Of a DNA stretch of 64,000 nt, positions 16,904 to 24,946 are shown one piece after another (within the stretch, counting starts at the first letter, position 1; each line of letters starts with the position of its first letter). Under the pieces are notes generated by a model. The model did no database searches, was not told where the DNA came from, and was given only the letters and a program-made list of their open reading frames with translations. The translations under genes and the position numbers were made by a program. This stretch comes from Bacteroidia bacterium (GTDB lineage: Bacteria; Bacteroidota; Bacteroidia; Bacteroidales; Prolixibacteraceae): positions 95,227-159,226 of the forward strand of contig JANYKW010000087.1 in NCBI GenBank assembly GCA_025358025.1, in the 5' to 3' direction.

Positions 16904-18805
16904 ATGAGCGACGAAATCAAACATGAGTGTGGTATAGCCCTGATCAGGCTTCGTAAACCGCTTGAGTACTACCGCCTGAAATATGGTACCTGGCAATACG
17001 GGATCAACAAACTCTATGTGATGATGGAAAAGCAGCATAACCGGGGTCAGGATGGTGCCGGAGCTGTTGGAGTCAAAGTAAATGTGTCGCCGGGTCAGGA
17101 GTACATTTTCAGACATCGGTCCATTGATCCCAATCCCATCCGGGACGTTTTCGCAAAGATTTTTAAAGAGTTCAATCACGCTCAACAGAATTTTCAGCAA
17201 GCTTTTCACGATCCTACCTGGGCAAAGGCCAACCTCCCTTTTGCCGGGGAACTCTATTTGGGTCACCTGAGATATGGCACCTACGGCAGAAACAGCGTTG
17301 AATCGACTCATCCGGTGATGCGCCAGAACAACTGGCGTTCCCGTAATCTTGTGCTTGCGGGGAATTTCAACCTTACCAATGTGGATGAACTCTTCAACCT
17401 TTTGGTGGGATTGGGGCAGTTTCCCAAAGGATTTAATGACACGGTTACGATTCTTGAAAAAGTAGGTCACTTCCTCGATGAGGAGAATGAACTGCTTTTC
17501 AGACAATACAAGAATGAAGGATATGCCAATGTGGATATCTCCCCGCTGATTGAAAAAAACATAGATATACGCAAAGTACTGGAAAGGGCGAGCCGCGATT
17601 GGGATGGCGGATATACCATTGGCGGGATCATTGGTCATGGCGATGCTTTTGTGGCACGTGATCCATGGGGCATCCGCCCTGCATATTACTACGCAGATGA
17701 AGAGATTGTAGTGGTAGCCTCTGAAAGACCTGTTATTCAGACTGTCATGAACGTTGGTTGGAACAGTGTTTCCGAAATAAAACCCGGACATGCGCTGATC
17801 GTTAAGATGGATGGGACCTACAAAGAAGAGCTTGTTCGTGTACCTCAGAAAAGAAGTTCATGTTCGTTCGAACGGATCTATTTCTCCAGAGGTTCAGACC
17901 GGGATATCTATAAGGAGCGTAAAAAATTGGGTTTTCTGCTTGCACCAGCCATTTTGAAGGCAATCAACAACGACTTGAAAAATACGGTATTCTCCTTTAT
18001 TCCCAATACGGCAGAAACTGCTTATTTGGGGATGATGGAAGGCATCCGGGCTGATCTGCTGCAATGGAAAAAGGAGAAGATTCACGCTTTGGGTGATAAA
18101 ATGACAGAAGATGAGATTGGTGAGATCATCTCCATACAGCCAAGGATGGAAAAGATCGCCATCAAGGATGTGAAGATGCGTACCTTTATTGCGGATGATT
18201 CAAGCCGTGACGATCTTGTTGGACACGTCTATGATGTAACCTACGGAGTTGTCGAGAATCATGAGGATACGCTTGTTGTTATTGATGATTCTATTGTCAG
18301 GGGAACTACCCTGAAGCAGAGCATTTTGAAGAGTCTGGACAGGCTTAAGCCAAAGAAGATCATCATCATATCCTCCGCCCCGCAAATCCGCTATCCTGAT
18401 TGCTATGGCATAGACATGGCGATCCTGGGCAAATTTGTGGCATTCGAAGCGGCTATCGCGCTATTGAAGGAGCAAGGTAAATCCGGCGTTATTGATGAGG
18501 TTTACCGCAAATGCAAAGAACAGCAACATTTGCCCAAAGAGGAGATGGTGAATTACGTGAAGGAGATCTACAAGCCATTCAGTGATGAGGATATCTCCGG
18601 AAAAATCGCCAGGCTACTCAAACCTGCAACGTGCCACGCGGAGGTTCAGATTGTCTACCAGTCTGTCGAAAATCTGCACATTGCCTGTCCCAATGATTTG
18701 GGCGACTGGTACTTCACGGGTGATTATCCGACTCCGGGAGGGAATAAAGTGGTCAACACCTCCTTTATCAATTACATTGAGGGAATTGCAGGCCGCGCTT
18801 ATTGA
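16904..18805 (+). CDS. Amidophosphoribosyltransferase-like protein, long form
   Basis: A 633-residue homologue of PurF, which makes phosphoribosylamine from PRPP and glutamine. The N-terminal glutaminase nucleophile is probably C9 in HECGI, with NRGQDGAG downstream. The PRTase motif is VVIDDSIVRGTT. The protein is about 130-160 residues longer than ordinary PurF (around 470-505), with insertions in the glutaminase half and an extended C-terminus. Bacteroidota often carry such a long form besides a standard PurF, so this may be a paralogue rather than the committed purine enzyme. The last 7 bp overlap the convergent glsB gene. Confidence 0.75.
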   Translation: MSDEIKHECGIALIRLRKPLEYYRLKYGTWQYGINKLYVMMEKQHNRGQDGAGAVGVKVNVSPGQEYIFRHRSIDPNPIRDVFAKIFKEFNHAQQNFQQAFHDPTWAKANLPFAGELYLGHLRYGTYGRNSVESTHPVMRQNNWRSRNLVLAGNFNLTNVDELFNLLVGLGQFPKGFNDTVTILEKVGHFLDEENELLFRQYKNEGYANVDISPLIEKNIDIRKVLERASRDWDGGYTIGGIIGHGDAFVARDPWGIRPAYYYADEEIVVVASERPVIQTVMNVGWNSVSEIKPGHALIVKMDGTYKEELVRVPQKRSSCSFERIYFSRGSDRDIYKERKKLGFLLAPAILKAINNDLKNTVFSFIPNTAETAYLGMMEGIRADLLQWKKEKIHALGDKMTEDEIGEIISIQPRMEKIAIKDVKMRTFIADDSSRDDLVGHVYDVTYGVVENHEDTLVVIDDSIVRGTTLKQSILKSLDRLKPKKIIIISSAPQIRYPDCYGIDMAILGKFVAFEAAIALLKEQGKSGVIDEVYRKCKEQQHLPKEEMVNYVKEIYKPFSDEDISGKIARLLKPATCHAEVQIVYQSVENLHIACPNDLGDWYFTGDYPTPGGNKVVNTSFINYIEGIAGRAY

Positions 18806-18811
18806 AAGCGC
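18795..18811. terminator. Hairpin across two convergent stop codons
   Basis: GCGCTT (18795-18800) and AAGCGC (18806-18811) form a perfect 6-bp stem with a 5-nt loop. It contains the TGA of the purF-like gene and the TAA of the convergent glsB gene. It could end transcription from both sides, although no long U tract follows. Confidence 0.45.
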
Positions 18812-19770
18812 ATCTTTGGATTATCCTGTTTTTCGAAAAGTTCTTCCAGATAGGTGGATACATGCCGGTCGATTTTGATATCATACATGTCTTCAATGCT
18901 TAACAGGATTCCTGTTTCCTCAACGTCTCCGAATTCATCGCTGATAGCTGTTCCAAATGTTCGCATATTTGGTGTCAGATTCATGTAGGCATTGATGAGT
19001 GGTGGGATATTTTCGCCTAATTTGCGCACCTCTTGTGAAAGGATCTTGTATGCCTCATTGTAACTCTTTTCGCCGAAAAGTTCATCCATTTTTGCACGAT
19101 CGGGATGGTAAGCCATCGGTTTTTTTGCCCATACCAAATGATCCGGATCCGAGAAAAATTTACTGAAAAAGTAGAGAATCAGATCACGGGCTTCCTCATT
19201 GTAATGTGTGTACATCGTAACTTTTCCGAAGAAATATTTTACATCGGGATAGTCGATCATCAGCGCTCCCAAGCCATCCCAGAGGTTGTCGAGGGCAAAG
19301 AGTGCTTTTGATCCGACTTTGCTCGACTGGTAGTCGGGTTGAACAAAAGAACGACCCAGTTCAATAACAGATGGCAGATATTCGGCAATAAATTTGTCGG
19401 AAAAATTAAAGAGATGAGCTGTTGCCAACGGGACCTCGCCGTTGGCATCTGTACCCAGTCCGCTGCAGTGGATATACCGGTAGCCTCCAAGAATCTCCTT
19501 GTTTGCAGGATCCCAGACGATTAATTGCTTGTATGGATGTGCTTCTGAAGTATCGTATTGATCAATATCCAGTTCCTCCCCGATGCCTCCTCCTGCAGAT
19601 CTGAAGGTCAGCTCCCTGAGCCGGCCAATCTCGCGCATCAGATTGGGTGAATCGAAGTGAGTAAGGATATAGATCTCGTTGTCAGCCTTATTCGTCTTTC
19701 TTTGAAATTTATCCGGAGTTAGCTCTGCTTCCAATAATTCCCTTGGAACGGGAGGAATGATCTCCTTCAT
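18799..19770 (-). CDS. glsB: GNAT-type N-acyltransferase, GlsB-like
   Basis: A 323-residue protein related to the OlsB/hemolysin-like acyltransferases that N-acylate an amino acid. In Bacteroides GlsB makes N-acyl-glycine, the precursor of glycine lipid. Visible features are LRELTFRSAGGGIGEELDID, IVWDPANKEILGGYRYI and ELGRSFVQPDYQ. The ATG at 19770 begins the conserved region; an upstream ATG at 19821 would add a run of aromatic residues and lies past the predicted promoter. The partner O-acyltransferase gene is directly upstream on the same strand. The gene name rests on family and pairing. Confidence 0.75.
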   Translation of the reverse strand: MKEIIPPVPRELLEAELTPDKFQRKTNKADNEIYILTHFDSPNLMREIGRLRELTFRSAGGGIGEELDIDQYDTSEAHPYKQLIVWDPANKEILGGYRYIHCSGLGTDANGEVPLATAHLFNFSDKFIAEYLPSVIELGRSFVQPDYQSSKVGSKALFALDNLWDGLGALMIDYPDVKYFFGKVTMYTHYNEEARDLILYFFSKFFSDPDHLVWAKKPMAYHPDRAKMDELFGEKSYNEAYKILSQEVRKLGENIPPLINAYMNLTPNMRTFGTAISDEFGDVEETGILLSIEDMYDIKIDRHVSTYLEELFEKQDNPKMRFQ

Positions 19771-19795
19771 CGTAAAACAAGTAATTAGTTCGGCA

Positions 19796-19803
19796 CAAAA
19801 ATA
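19796..19803 (-). promoter_or_regulatory. Predicted -7 box of glsB
   Basis: The minus strand reads TATTTTTG, an exact TAnnTTTG match, with a predicted start about 20 nt before the ATG at 19770. The -33 spacing is poor, so transcription may also come through from glsA. Confidence 0.35.
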
Positions 19804-19914
19804 ATAATAATTAAACCACAAATTCTACAAATAAGCACAAATCAAATCCCTTCCTTTCCACAAATTTCCTAAGATCAAACCTCACCCCTGCCACAAATTG
19901 CATTTATTGCCACA

Positions 19915-20733
19915 TCAATTAATCACCACATTCTCCGGCATCCCATATACCACTTTCTTCACCTCTTCTGCCCACTGGGCGGGTGTTTTGGTGTGGTCAA
20001 AACTTTGCCATGGGATCGGTTTTCCAAAAGTGATGGTAAATTTTTTCCCCCGTTGTTTGAACATTTCATCAGGAAGTAAAAGCATTTCCAGGTTGAATTT
20101 AATACCGAGGAATTTCCTGAAGCTGGAGAACCAGTAAAAAAACGGAGAGTTGTTTCCACTCATGAAAACCGGGATTACATCTCGTTTGTGTTCGGTTGAT
20201 TTCTGAATAAAATGTTTGTGCCATTCAAGATCACGAATGATTCCGTGTTTTTTACGGGATGCCAATCCGGCGGGGAAAATGAGGATTTGGTTATCAGATT
20301 CGTAGGCGGTATTAATCAGGTTGATGGAGTTGCGCTGACTCCCATGTTTGTTGATGGGGATAAATAACTCCTTCAGCTGGGGTATTTTCGTCAGCTCATC
20401 CCTTACCAGGAAAAGTGAAGGACCCAGATACCTGGTGGCTCCGTAGGTGAGTATTAATCCGTCGAATCCGCCTAGCGGATGGTTGGATGCAAGGATGTAC
20501 CGACCTTTTACAGGTAAATTTTCAGTTCCGCGGAAGTCAAAACTTACATCGAAATAGCCAAGGCTGGAGGCGACAAATTCGATGCCTTTTTTATCTCCGT
20601 AACGGAAGATTATTTCGTTGAGCTCACGGATATGCAGAAGCCTGCTCATCCAGCCATATACAAACCCGGGAATTCTCCCTGCCAGCCTGCTGTTCTTTTC
20701 TGCAACGAGATCTTTCAGGACAATAGGGTTCAT
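19915..20733 (-). CDS. glsA: O-acyltransferase of the PlsC type, GlsA-like
   Basis: A 272-residue membrane-associated acyltransferase. The catalytic histidine and aspartate lie in SNHPLGGFDG, which is HX5D rather than the common HX4D of PlsC. The second motif FPAGLASRKKHG and a third, DVIPVFMSG, follow. In Bacteroides GlsA adds the second acyl chain to N-acyl-glycine made by GlsB, and the gene pair here fits that. I start at the ATG at 20733, where family similarity begins; a longer frame to 20826 has no support. Confidence 0.75.
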   Translation of the reverse strand: MNPIVLKDLVAEKNSRLAGRIPGFVYGWMSRLLHIRELNEIIFRYGDKKGIEFVASSLGYFDVSFDFRGTENLPVKGRYILASNHPLGGFDGLILTYGATRYLGPSLFLVRDELTKIPQLKELFIPINKHGSQRNSINLINTAYESDNQILIFPAGLASRKKHGIIRDLEWHKHFIQKSTEHKRDVIPVFMSGNNSPFFYWFSSFRKFLGIKFNLEMLLLPDEMFKQRGKKFTITFGKPIPWQSFDHTKTPAQWAEEVKKVVYGMPENVVIN

Positions 20734-20937
20734 GATAAGTTGACAATCGAGAAATGACCATGAGCAATGAATACGGGTGTGCGTTTTTTCATCACGGGGA
20801 TATCTAGTTATAATTAAGTGAATCAAATAGTTATGTAGTGATAGTCAATTCACAATTGTAAACTGCCAATTGTGTCCAAGTTACCCCAATCTCTAATTTG
20901 TATCTCCCTGATCTTCAAAAAAATCCCGTCAGATTAC

Positions 20938-20995
20938 CAACAAGTTATTAACAATATTCTGTATTTAAAGTCTTAAAATTGTTAACAACCTGTTG
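20938..20995. promoter_or_regulatory. 18-bp inverted repeat upstream of the dcw promoter
   Basis: Positions 20938-20955 and 20978-20995 are reverse complements at 16 of 18 positions, around a 22-nt loop. Each arm carries a (TTG/TTA)TTAACAA core, a near-palindrome. It ends 11 bp before the MraZ-type boxes. It may be an operator for a second regulator or the 3' hairpin of an upstream RNA. No U tract is present. Confidence 0.45.
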
Positions 20996-21006
20996 AGAAA
21001 TAGTTT

Positions 21007-21046
21007 AGTGTAATAAAGTGTCAAGTATTGTCACAAAGTGTAATAA
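21007..21046. promoter_or_regulatory. Four 10-bp-phased boxes, probable MraZ operator
   Basis: AGTG cores start at 21007, 21017 and 21037, and ATTG starts at 21027, giving exactly 10-bp spacing (AGTGTAATAA, AGTGTCAAGT, ATTGTCACAA, AGTGTAATAA). MraZ is known to bind clusters of short direct repeats with about one helical turn spacing upstream of its own gene. The boxes overlap the predicted -33 region of the mraZ promoter, which fits autorepression. The core differs from the TGGGN of proteobacteria. Confidence 0.6.
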
Positions 21047-21058
21047 TATATACCTTTA
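21028..21058 (+). promoter_or_regulatory. Predicted promoter of the dcw cluster
   Basis: TTG at 21028-21030 and TACCTTTA at 21051-21058 (7 of 8 to TAnnTTTG) are 20 bp apart, the standard Bacteroidota spacing. The predicted leader to the mraZ ATG is about 23 nt. No other strong promoter is evident within the cluster, so it probably drives most of 21-38 kb. Confidence 0.5.
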
Positions 21059-21084
21059 CATTCTATCCGATAAGTTAGGTAAAG

Positions 21085-21546
21085 ATGGTCTCGTTTTCGA
21101 ATATATACAGTGCAACCGTTGACGGCAAAGGGCGAATTGTTCTTCCTGCTCCATTCAAAAAGGAGATGGGAGATTCGCTTGAGCAACTGTTTGTAGTCGA
21201 AAAGGATGTTTATGACGCTTGTTTGAACCTCTATCCATATACTACCTGGCAAACAAAGGTAGAAAGATTAAGGAGACGGCTGAACATGGACGATCCTGTT
21301 CACAGCCAAATGCTGTCGAGGTATTACGAAGGAATTGTGACGGTGACGATGGCCGAAAATGGTCGTTTGAATATACCGGACGAGATGCTTCAATATGCAG
21401 GGATAACAAAAGAGGCTGTATTTACTGGTCAGGGAATGCGGATGAGGCTTTGGGAACCTTCCAGACACCAGGCATCGAGACTAAGCGATGAAGATTACAC
21501 CAGGTTGTATAGAGAGCTTCTTGGTGGTCCGATGGAAAATTTTTAA
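21085..21546 (+). CDS. mraZ: Transcriptional regulator MraZ
   Basis: A 153-residue protein with two SpoVT/AbrB-like swapped-hairpin domains: YSATVDGKGRIVLPAPFKKE near the N-terminus and VTMAENGRLNIPDEML in the second half. MraZ binds repeats upstream of its own gene and represses the dcw operon, and four such boxes lie just upstream here. It heads the cluster; rsmH follows after 18 bp. Confidence 0.94.
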   Translation: MVSFSNIYSATVDGKGRIVLPAPFKKEMGDSLEQLFVVEKDVYDACLNLYPYTTWQTKVERLRRRLNMDDPVHSQMLSRYYEGIVTVTMAENGRLNIPDEMLQYAGITKEAVFTGQGMRMRLWEPSRHQASRLSDEDYTRLYRELLGGPMENF

Positions 21547-21564
21547 CAACGTAACATTCGTCGC

Positions 21565-22464
21565 ATGAGTGAATATCACATACCGGTCTTGCTGGAAGAA
21601 AGCATTGACGGACTGAACCTGCAACCCAACGGCATCTATGTGGATGTAACTTACGGGGGAGGGGGGCATTCGCTCCGTATCCTGGAAAAACTTCAGGGTG
21701 GAAAACTGGTTGCCTTTGACCAGGATGAGGACGCATTGCAAAATGTAGCAGACGACGAGCGGCTGATATTCGTCAACCATAACTTTAAATTTCTCAAAAA
21801 TTTTCTGCGTTACCATGGCATCTCCAAAGTAGATGGTATTTTGGCCGACCTTGGAGTCTCCTCCCATGATTTTGACCAGGCCGACCGCGGTTTTTCCTTT
21901 CGCTTCGATGGTCAGCTGGATATGCGCATGAACCAGTCGGCAGATAAAGATGCGGTTAAAGTCATTAATGAATACGAGGTTTCAAAGCTTGGCGAAATGT
22001 TCAGGGAATACGGAGAGATACAAAACTGGCGAAATCTGGCTCAAACCATTGAACAGGCCAGATCGCCGCAAAAAATTGTCACCATATCCCAATTTTTGAA
22101 AGCCATCGCCCACTGTGTCCCGGCAAAGATTGAGAAAAAATATCTGGCCCAGGTATTTCAGGCCCTGCGCATTGAAGTGAACAGTGAGATGGAAGCACTG
22201 GCATCCTTTCTGGAAAGTACCCTTGAGCTGCTGAATTCCGGAGGCAGGCTGGTCGTTATCTCTTACCACTCACTGGAGGACCGAATGGTAAAAAATTTTA
22301 TGCGTTCAGGCCGCATAGATGGTAAAACGGAACAGGATTTCTATGGTCATTACCATCTGCCGCTGGAGGTAATTACCCGGAAAGTGATCGTGCCGGGAGA
22401 GGTTGAGATTATGCAAAATCCAAGGGCCCGCAGTGCAAAGTTACGAATTGCTCAAAGGAAATGA
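21565..22464 (+). CDS. rsmH: 16S rRNA (cytosine(1402)-N4)-methyltransferase
   Basis: A 299-residue SAM-dependent methyltransferase (MraW) acting on C1402 of 16S rRNA. It begins with EYHIPVLLEES, has the SAM loop DVTYGGGGHS, and keeps the GILADLGVSSHDFDQADRGFS and ISYHSLEDR segments. The stop codon overlaps the ftsL start as ATGA. The window also encodes RsmI (at 62429), which makes the 2'-O-methyl mark on the same nucleotide. Confidence 0.95.
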   Translation: MSEYHIPVLLEESIDGLNLQPNGIYVDVTYGGGGHSLRILEKLQGGKLVAFDQDEDALQNVADDERLIFVNHNFKFLKNFLRYHGISKVDGILADLGVSSHDFDQADRGFSFRFDGQLDMRMNQSADKDAVKVINEYEVSKLGEMFREYGEIQNWRNLAQTIEQARSPQKIVTISQFLKAIAHCVPAKIEKKYLAQVFQALRIEVNSEMEALASFLESTLELLNSGGRLVVISYHSLEDRMVKNFMRSGRIDGKTEQDFYGHYHLPLEVITRKVIVPGEVEIMQNPRARSAKLRIAQRK

Positions 22465-22811
22465 CGATGGAAGAGACCAGGAAAAATAGCAGGTTTACGT
22501 TGGGTGAAATCTTAAATGGCCGATTTTTTGAGAGCGAGTTTTTTGTGCGAAACAAGCTTTTGATGTTTGTCATTTTTTTGATGTTGGTGGCCAACATATC
22601 TGTACGGTTCAAAACCGCCAAAGTTCTGCGTGAAGTCGACACGCTTGAGCGGGAGGTGAAAGAGCTAAGGGCTCATTCGATTACCGTGGCAGCCGAAGTG
22701 ATCAAGCTTACCAGGCCCTCAGAGATTCTTGACAGGATCAGGCAAAGCAACCTTGGACTCGAGACTTCCAAAGAGCCGCCAAGAAGAATTTATGTAGACA
22801 AAGAGTTATAA
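22461..22811 (+). CDS. ftsL: Cell division protein FtsL-like
   Basis: A 116-residue single-pass protein: a cytoplasmic segment of about 32 residues, a membrane helix (about 33-50, LLMFVIFLMLVANISV), then a periplasmic leucine-rich coiled coil (VLREVDTLEREVKELRAH). Position between rsmH and ftsI identifies it as the FtsL equivalent, which works with FtsQ and activates FtsWI. It overlaps rsmH by 4 bp and its TAA overlaps the ftsI ATG by one base. Confidence 0.85.
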   Translation: MTMEETRKNSRFTLGEILNGRFFESEFFVRNKLLMFVIFLMLVANISVRFKTAKVLREVDTLEREVKELRAHSITVAAEVIKLTRPSEILDRIRQSNLGLETSKEPPRRIYVDKEL

Positions 22812-24943
22812 TGGAGATCAAGCATGGCATATTGCAACGGTTCAAGATGATCTATATTTTGATCATTGGGGCAACGCTTTGCATATTTGTCTTGTTGGTC
22901 AAGATACAGTTTTCACCCAAGTGGAGTGAAAAAAGCAAAATTTTTGAGATCGTTGAGAAGCCGGTGCAGGCTAGGCGCGGTACGATTTGCGCTGCCGACG
23001 GCAGCCCGTTGGCAGCTTCAATTCCCCAATACAGCCTGAGGATGGATTTAACAGTTCCACCATTGAAAAAGTACTTTGCCCGGGACGTCGACTCCCTGGC
23101 CTGGATGCTATCACGGTTTTTCCGCGACAAGTCGGCTTCTGCCTATCGGCATTCACTCATGGACGCCTATCGCAGGGGGGACCGTTATTTCCTGATCTCT
23201 TCCCGCGAAGTCAATTACGATGAACTGCGGAGAATCAAGAAATTTCCAATCTTCAGGAATGGGCAGTTCAAAGGGGGCCTGATCACAGAACAGAATTATG
23301 AAAGAATCTACCCATTGGGTAATCTCGAGAGCAGAACCCTTGGCAAGATGAAAGAGGGAGTCTCAGATGGAATGCCTGCCCAGGTAGGTGCATTTGGGTT
23401 GGAGGAGTCCTTTGAAGAAGTATTGAAAGGGGAGGCCGGTTTGGCTGAAAACGGAAATGTATCAGGTCGCTCGATGGATATTCATCTGGAAGAACCAGTG
23501 GATGGATGTGATCTGATCACCACCCTGGATGTCAAATTGCAGGATCAGGTATCCTATTCTTTGCGAAAAATGCTTGAAAAAACCAGGGCAAAATATGGCA
23601 CGGCCATTCTGATGGAGGTAAAGACCGGAGATATAAAAGCAATCTCCAATTATGGCCGCAACAGTGGCGGACAGCTGGTTCAGGGCTACCAGAATTATGC
23701 TTTGGGTGCTGCAGGATGTACCGATCCGGGATCTACCTTCAAGCTGGCATCGCTCATGGCTGCCATGGAGGATGACAAGATAGATACCTCCACCATTGTT
23801 GATACAGAAAATGGAGTCTGGGTGAATAAAAAGTGGAAAGTGACGGATTCAGATCACGATAAAGCCGGTGGTCATGGGAAAATCACGGCCAAACGTGTTT
23901 TTGAAGTATCCTCCAATATCGGGGTTGCTAAACTTATTACGCAAAACTATGCAGGAGAGGAAATGGATTTTTTCAAAAGGATACATCAGTTTGGTCTGGA
24001 TGTTCCTGTTCATGTAGGCATCAGTGGCGAGGGTGCACCTTACATCAATCATCCGGGTGAAAAAACCTGGTCAGGCGTTAGCCTGACCCAGATCTCGTAC
24101 GGATATGAGATGAGAATGACTCCAATCCAGATACTTGCCTTTTACAACGCCGTGGCAAACGACGGATGTTTGATGCAGCCCCGGCTGGTCAAGGCTGTGA
24201 TGGAAGAAGGAGAGATCCGTGAAAGCTTCGGAACCAGGACCATCAAACGATCGATCTGTTCAAACAGTACTCTTCGCCAGGCGCAAGCCATGCTTGAAGG
24301 GGTGGTCATCAATGGGACTGGAAAAGGATTGAAGGCAGCAAATTACAAAATTGCAGGAAAGACTGGTACTGCCCAGGTTGCCAATAAAAATGAGGGCTAC
24401 AGCCATAATGGGCGCAAAGTTTATCAGGCATCCTTTGCCGGTTATTTCCCTGCCGATGCTCCCAGGTATTCCTGTATAGTTGTCGTCAACAAGCCTTTGG
24501 GAGATTATTACGGGGCCTCAGTGGCCGGGCCGGTATTTAAACAGATTGCAGATTATGTCTATGCCTACGAGATGGGTTTGAACAGTGACTTCGAATATCA
24601 TGGAGCTGAAATGAAGGAAGATTATCCCGGATTAGCTGCAGGAAGGAAAAGGGACATGGCCAGGATCCTGGATGAGCTGGGTATCATGAATGGCTGGAGC
24701 CTCTTCAAGTCAGAATGGGTAGAGGCTCAGCGGGAAGATGATGGTGTTGCATTGGTCAGCAGGGAGATAAAGCCCGGAATGATTCCAAATGTAAAAGGAA
24801 TGGGTGTTACAGATGCGGTATACCTGCTTGAAAAATCGGGGCTGCGAGTTTCGCTCCGGGGATTCGGAAGAGTTAAATCACAGTCACTGCGGGCTGGTGA
24901 TCCAATGAAAAGAGGACAAAACATTGTGATAACGTTAGGATAG
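22811..24943 (+). CDS. ftsI: Division transpeptidase FtsI (PBP3) with PASTA domain
   Basis: A 710-residue class B penicillin-binding protein that cross-links septal peptidoglycan. It has one N-terminal membrane helix (about 13-30) and a dimerisation domain. In the transpeptidase domain the active-site serine is in GSTFK, the second motif is SSN (VSSNIG) and the third is KTGTAQ. A single C-terminal PASTA domain (about the last 65 residues, beginning MIPNVKGMG) is present, as is usual in Bacteroidota FtsI. It works with FtsW, encoded 6 kb downstream. Confidence 0.94.
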   Translation: MEIKHGILQRFKMIYILIIGATLCIFVLLVKIQFSPKWSEKSKIFEIVEKPVQARRGTICAADGSPLAASIPQYSLRMDLTVPPLKKYFARDVDSLAWMLSRFFRDKSASAYRHSLMDAYRRGDRYFLISSREVNYDELRRIKKFPIFRNGQFKGGLITEQNYERIYPLGNLESRTLGKMKEGVSDGMPAQVGAFGLEESFEEVLKGEAGLAENGNVSGRSMDIHLEEPVDGCDLITTLDVKLQDQVSYSLRKMLEKTRAKYGTAILMEVKTGDIKAISNYGRNSGGQLVQGYQNYALGAAGCTDPGSTFKLASLMAAMEDDKIDTSTIVDTENGVWVNKKWKVTDSDHDKAGGHGKITAKRVFEVSSNIGVAKLITQNYAGEEMDFFKRIHQFGLDVPVHVGISGEGAPYINHPGEKTWSGVSLTQISYGYEMRMTPIQILAFYNAVANDGCLMQPRLVKAVMEEGEIRESFGTRTIKRSICSNSTLRQAQAMLEGVVINGTGKGLKAANYKIAGKTGTAQVANKNEGYSHNGRKVYQASFAGYFPADAPRYSCIVVVNKPLGDYYGASVAGPVFKQIADYVYAYEMGLNSDFEYHGAEMKEDYPGLAAGRKRDMARILDELGIMNGWSLFKSEWVEAQREDDGVALVSREIKPGMIPNVKGMGVTDAVYLLEKSGLRVSLRGFGRVKSQSLRAGDPMKRGQNIVITLG

Positions 24944-24946
24944 AAA

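Noticed and set aside
20938..21060. TTATTAACA sequences and AT-rich DNA upstream of mraZ considered as DnaA boxes of a replication origin.
   Set aside because: Too few sites and poor match to TTATCCACA; no dnaA, dnaN or parAB nearby. The repeats fit an operator better.
22811..24943. The PASTA domain on FtsI considered unusual.
   Set aside because: A single C-terminal PASTA domain is common in Bacteroidota FtsI proteins.
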